From an uncultured Streptococcus sp. (GTDB taxonomy: Bacteria > Bacillota > Bacilli > Lactobacillales > Streptococcaceae), in contig CAKQBM010000061.1 of assembly GCA_934216185.1 (NCBI GenBank), positions 1 to 10,844 of the forward strand: 10,844 bases of DNA, written 5' to 3'. Position 1 is the first letter of the stretch; every line of letters begins with the position of its first letter. Below, one piece after another: positions 7,963 to 10,844 of this stretch. The notes under the pieces were generated by a model, which was not told the DNA's origin, did no database searches, and saw nothing but the letters and a program-made list of their open reading frames with translations. The translations under genes and the position numbers were made by a program.

Positions 7963-8122
7963 TTTTCACCAATAAAATAAAAAGAATTTGATTTTTATTT
8001 TATCTGGAATAAGTATTGGGAATAAAGTCAAAAAATGATGAAAATTATAAAATAAAGTTAGACAGAAGAGAATAAATACATCTTATAGAAGTATGAAACC
8101 ATATAGGAAAAGCGCAGATAAG

Positions 8123-8170
8123 AAATCTCCAGATTAGGAACTATCTGTGAGTTCTCTAGTCTGGAGATTT
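8123..8170 (-). other. Long imperfect hairpin between the two adhesin genes
   Basis: Arms 8123-8141 and 8151-8170 pair over about 19 positions (AAATCTCCAGA... with ...TCTGGAGATTT), with one wobble or mismatch, one bulged base and a nine-base loop. Neither side has a clean T run: minus reads ATTTCTTATC and plus reads GATTTTACAA. It may be a back-up terminator before gene A's promoter, or a structured remnant. The strand is assigned from the flanking genes only. Confidence 0.65.
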
Positions 8171-8236
8171 TACAATATACTTAGTTATTGGGCGGTTACC
8201 TTATGCCTCAGATATACGGCACGCCTACATAGAGCC

Positions 8237-8270
8237 AAAAAACTGATGAATCATCTGATTCATCAGTTTT
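8237..8270 (-). terminator. Intrinsic terminator of gene B
   Basis: The 15-base arms 8239-8253 and 8256-8270 are perfect inverted repeats (AAAACTGATGAATCA and its complement) around two bases. On the minus strand the stem CTGATGAATCA/TGATTCATCAG is followed by six T (8242-8237), starting 46 bases after the stop. The A-run before the stem gives only a four-T tail on the plus strand, so it acts mainly for gene B. Confidence 0.9.
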
Positions 8271-8315
8271 AAGGGTTTCTTGTTCACTACAAACAATGAA
8301 CATCAATGCTATTGA

Positions 8316-10844
8316 TTAGTCCTCTTTCTTCTTACTAGCAAGAAGTCCAAATCCACTCAAGGCACCAAGAAGTCCAAGTGCTGCAAGGCTAGCATGATCT
8401 TCTGTACCAGTATTTGGCAATTCACGTTTAGCTTCAACTTCTTTCACTTCTGTTGGTTGAACTGGTTGCGCTGGACTAGTTGGCACTTCTGGTTGTGCTG
8501 GTTGTTCAGGCATAGTTGGAGCAGTTGGTTGAACTGGCTCAACTGGAATTGTAGATTGAATCTTACGATATAGATGACGTACATTGCCATTTGCATCTGT
8601 TTCTGTACCGACAAATTCATATCCTGGAATCTTATCTTGCGGATGTTGACCCTTCTTAGCTGGTTGAAGAGGCTTACCGTTTGCATCTACGTATAACGTT
8701 TCTTTTTCCGTACTTGGAGTTGATGGTGTTGGAGTTGGTGTAACAGGTGTTGAAGAAGATTTCTTAGTATATACATATACAGTATTACCATTTGCGTCTT
8801 TCTTCGTTTCTTTGAAAGTATATTCTGGAATATCTTTCTTATCTGTTCTTCCTTTTTCTGGTGATTTAATTTCTTTACCATTTTCGTCAACAAATTTTGT
8901 CACTACTTTATGGTAAATGTAATCAACATTTGTTGTACCTTCTTTAAGTTTACCTTTTTCAACTGATGTTTCTGAAACTTTTAGAAGTTCATATACATCA
9001 CCGTTTTCAACAATAATCGTTGACACTTTATGATCAGTTGTATCGTAATCTTTACCAACTAAATCAGCCTCAGTATCGACTACCATATTTGGTACAACTT
9101 TACCTTCTGGTGTTTTACCAGAAATTGGGTTACCTTCTTCATCTAAATAGTTTACTAATACTAATCCGATATGTGCTTCAGGATATTCCGTTGTATTGCC
9201 TAATAATTCATAAACATACGTAATTACCGAAGTTCTAGCTTTAACCCCTGATTTTTCTGCATCAGATGTTTTCAATACTTTAATTAGTTTGTATTTCTTA
9301 CCATCTTTTGCCGTAATTGTTTGAGGTTTATGATCAGTCGTATCATATTTAGTCGCTAATGGTGAGTTTGGTGTATCAATTACTGTGCTTGATACTTCTT
9401 TACCAGAATCAGTAGTACCTGAAATTGGACGTCCAAATTTGTCTTTATAAACAACCACTACATTACCATATTTTTGATTTGAAGCTGGTTCTTTTACTTC
9501 TTCGTATACATAAGTAACTGTTTGTTCTTTATCACTTAGTTTACCAGTTTCTGTAGCTGAATCAACTTTTCTTTCTTTCAATAGATATACTTTGCCGTCT
9601 TTTTCGATACGTTCAAGTTTCAACGCTTCAATTGATGCATCGTAGTCTGTTCCAATAAACTTATCTTTTGTTTCTACTGTTTGTGAATCACTCAATGTCT
9701 CACCAGTAGTTGATACATAAGTTACTTTAACAGATTTTCCTTCAGCTTGTTCATAAATATGTTTTGTATTGCCTTTATTATCAGTTTCTGTACGAACAAA
9801 TTTATATCCATAGATATCTTTCGTTGGTTGTTTAGAACCATCTACTTCAGACTCAACTGGTTTATTGTTCTTATCAACTGTAATTGGGTTACCTGAAGGA
9901 TCTACAAATGTTGTAACAGCACGAACAGTTGGCGTATAAGTTTTCTCAATAGATGTACCATTAATATCTTTAACTTGCACCGTTACTCCAGTAGCTTTTC
10001 CAGCAAAGTCTTTTTCTGGTGTGAATGTAATGACATTATTGGCTAATGTATATGTTCCTTCACCTGGAACTTTCACTTCTGTAGAAGGATTTCCGTTCTT
10101 ATCTACCAATGTTAATGTCGATGGGTTAAGGGTTACTGTTTCATCACCTTTATTGAAGTTTACTGTTGATTTATCTTCATCTTTCTTATCGAAGATAACT
10201 GCTGACATTTGTGGTTTTCCTTTTGCACCTTCTGTTTCTGAGCTTTCACCAGTTGGTAGTACCTTAGCTACTATAGGTTTGTACTTCGCTGTTACAGATG
10301 TTCCATTCTTATCCACACGTTTAACCGTTACTTCTGGTGCTTCGCCAACGAATTCTTTATTCGGTGTGAATGTCACTGTTCCATCTTTAGCAACTGTAAA
10401 TGTTCCAACTTTATCTACAGTCTTCGTGATGTTTCCATCTTCAAATGTTGCTGGTACTTCATCGTCCATTGGTACTTCTGGATTTCCTGGTGTGAACACT
10501 GGTGTTCCTGTTTGTACTTTTCCTTGAAGTCCTGTTGATGTTGTATCTGTTCCTGTTGGTGTTACTTTTGTAACTGTAGGTTTGTACTTCGCTGTTACGG
10601 ATGTTCCATTCTTATCTACACGTTTAACCGTTACTTCTGGCGCTTCGCCTGAGAAGTCTTTGTTTGGTGTGAATGTCACTGTTCCATCTTTTGCTACTGT
10701 GTATGTTCCTACTTTGTCTACCGTCTTCGTGATGTTTCCATCTTCGAATGTTGCTGGTGACTCATCATCCATTGGTACTTCTGGATTTCCTGGTGTGAAC
10801 ACTGGTGTTCCTGTTTGTACTTTTCCTTGAAGTCCTGTTGATGT
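8316..10844 (-). CDS. C-terminal part of a second CshA-like LPXTG surface adhesin
   Basis: The frame is open from the right edge to TAA at 8316-8318 and gives 842 residues; the true start lies outside the window, and the first internal Met at 10802 sits inside a repeat, so it is not a start. Order by residue within the window: three CshA-type fibril repeats (1-101, 102-200, 201-310), a short VDxxGxxI module (311-366), three MucBP-like modules (370-450, 459-547, 559-647), two more short modules (649-695, 715-762), a Pro/Gln-rich wall spacer (763-807), LPNTG (809-813), a hydrophobic segment and the tail KKKED. Sortase A would be expected to cut LPNT|G and join the protein to peptidoglycan. It is probably a fibril or mucin-type adhesin; its binding head is not visible. 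It lies 423 bp upstream of gene A in the same orientation and shares its third repeat type almost word for word. A strong terminator follows, so the two genes are probably transcribed separately. Confidence 0.95.
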   Translation of the reverse strand, partial: TSTGLQGKVQTGTPVFTPGNPEVPMDDESPATFEDGNITKTVDKVGTYTVAKDGTVTFTPNKDFSGEAPEVTVKRVDKNGTSVTAKYKPTVTKVTPTGTDTTSTGLQGKVQTGTPVFTPGNPEVPMDDEVPATFEDGNITKTVDKVGTFTVAKDGTVTFTPNKEFVGEAPEVTVKRVDKNGTSVTAKYKPIVAKVLPTGESSETEGAKGKPQMSAVIFDKKDEDKSTVNFNKGDETVTLNPSTLTLVDKNGNPSTEVKVPGEGTYTLANNVITFTPEKDFAGKATGVTVQVKDINGTSIEKTYTPTVRAVTTFVDPSGNPITVDKNNKPVESEVDGSKQPTKDIYGYKFVRTETDNKGNTKHIYEQAEGKSVKVTYVSTTGETLSDSQTVETKDKFIGTDYDASIEALKLERIEKDGKVYLLKERKVDSATETGKLSDKEQTVTYVYEEVKEPASNQKYGNVVVVYKDKFGRPISGTTDSGKEVSSTVIDTPNSPLATKYDTTDHKPQTITAKDGKKYKLIKVLKTSDAEKSGVKARTSVITYVYELLGNTTEYPEAHIGLVLVNYLDEEGNPISGKTPEGKVVPNMVVDTEADLVGKDYDTTDHKVSTIIVENGDVYELLKVSETSVEKGKLKEGTTNVDYIYHKVVTKFVDENGKEIKSPEKGRTDKKDIPEYTFKETKKDANGNTVYVYTKKSSSTPVTPTPTPSTPSTEKETLYVDANGKPLQPAKKGQHPQDKIPGYEFVGTETDANGNVRHLYRKIQSTIPVEPVQPTAPTMPEQPAQPEVPTSPAQPVQPTEVKEVEAKRELPNTGTEDHASLAALGLLGALSGFGLLASKKKED
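8319..8420 (-). other. LPXTG sorting signal of gene B
   Basis: LPNTG is encoded at 8406-8420, followed by TEDHAS, a hydrophobic stretch (LAALGLLGALSGFGLLA) and the charged tail SKKKED directly before TAA. This is the complete three-part sortase A signal and marks the protein as covalently wall-anchored. Confidence 0.97.
8424..8558 (-). other. Pro/Gln-rich wall-spanning spacer of gene B
   Basis: Residues 763-807 within the window are dominated by Pro, Gln, Val, Thr and Glu, with repeated QP and AQP steps. Such segments precede LPXTG signals in many streptococcal proteins and thread the chain through peptidoglycan. Confidence 0.85.
8559..8900 (-). repeat. Two short VDxxGxxI modules near gene B's anchor
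   Basis: Modules at about 8760-8900 (TKFVDENGKEI, KKDIPEYTFKET) and 8559-8702 (TLYVDANGKPL, DKIPGYEFVGTETDANGNV), separated by a Ser/Thr/Pro linker (TPTPTPSTPSTEK). A third copy lies earlier at 9747-9914. They are the same type as the modules at the left end of gene A. Confidence 0.82.
8904..9737 (-). other. Three MucBP-like modules of gene B
   Basis: Modules at about 9495-9737, 9204-9470 and 8904-9170, each near 80-90 residues. Shared marks are a leading beta strand with Y.D..G.PISG, a central YDTTDHK (exact in modules two and three, TDYDAS in module one), a KxYKL/VYELLKV strand, and a closing VxYVYE/VDYIYHK. The pattern fits the MucBP family of mucin-binding or spacer modules in Gram-positive surface proteins. 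Mucin binding is not shown for this protein. Confidence 0.7.
9915..10844 (-). repeat. Three CshA-type fibril repeats of gene B
   Basis: Units at about 10542-10844, 10245-10541 and 9915-10244. The first two repeat at 303 bp and are near-identical in protein (PEVPMDDE, TVTFTPNK, VKRVDKNGTSVTAKYKP). The third is the longer TVNF-containing type, and its core VPGEGTYTLANNVITFTPEK matches the last repeat of gene A. More units probably continue to the right of the window. Confidence 0.9.

Larger units (their letters stand above)
7893..8315. other. AT-rich intergenic region between the two adhesin genes
   Basis: No convincing coding frame on either strand. From gene B's stop it holds the terminator (8237-8270), a block of about 50% GC with no recognised content (8186-8236), the long hairpin (8123-8170), about 160 bases of very AT-rich DNA with no clear element, and gene A's promoter and leader. 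Confidence 0.85.

Noticed and set aside
8001..8040. TTGACT (minus strand, near 8030) as a -35 of another promoter
   Set aside because: No acceptable -10 is found 16-18 bases downstream, and the TGATATAAT element nearer the gene is a much better promoter.
8181..8236. Small plus-strand peptide starting within the GC-richer block
   Set aside because: Only a handful of codons before a stop, with no ribosome-binding site and no recognisable sequence.
8444..8893. Two short minus-strand frames inside gene B
   Set aside because: Out-of-frame readings (Gln- and Lys/His-rich) of the wall spacer and linker; no start signals of their own.
10021..10830. Plus-strand open frames opposite gene B, one of 168 codons
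   Set aside because: Antisense shadows of the CshA repeats; the same peptide recurs at the 303-bp repeat period and matches those opposite gene A.

Overview
The window shows two giant, repeat-built, cell-wall-anchored fibrillar adhesin genes, both on the minus strand and in tandem, and nothing else that codes. Three things point to a low-GC Gram-positive coccus of the Streptococcus/Gemella type: a YSIRK-class signal peptide (YSIKK), an LPNTG sorting signal ending in KKKED, and CshA-type fibril repeats. The genus cannot be fixed from this sequence alone.

Reading in the direction of transcription (high to low coordinates): 10844-8316 is the C-terminal 842 residues of the first adhesin (gene B), whose start lies outside the window. 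It has three CshA-type repeats, then MucBP-like and short 'VDxxGxxI' modules, a Pro/Gln-rich wall spacer, and LPNTG with a membrane anchor. Next is a 423-bp AT-rich intergenic region (8315-7893). It holds a strong hairpin terminator, a second long imperfect hairpin, an extended -10 promoter, a (TA)8 tract and a good ribosome-binding site. From 7892 to the left edge runs gene A, 2630 codons without a stop and without its C-terminus. Its order is signal peptide, disordered/coiled-coil leader (NR1-like), CshA NR2-like adhesion domain, GEVED domain, about 14-15 CshA-type repeats, then short modules like those of gene B.

Both genes most likely encode surface fibrils that hold an N-terminal binding head away from the wall. 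Their shared repeat types and 3' module order suggest they arose by duplication, with continued recombination between repeats. The most notable structure is in gene A's stalk. Four repeat types (D-A-B-C) form a superrepeat present twice at an offset of 1386 bp, including a 339-bp stretch identical in both copies. Separately, two adjacent 309-bp units are identical to each other. The (TA)8 tract between promoter and ribosome-binding site is a plausible but unproven expression switch. I found no RNA gene, CRISPR array, insertion sequence or defence system.
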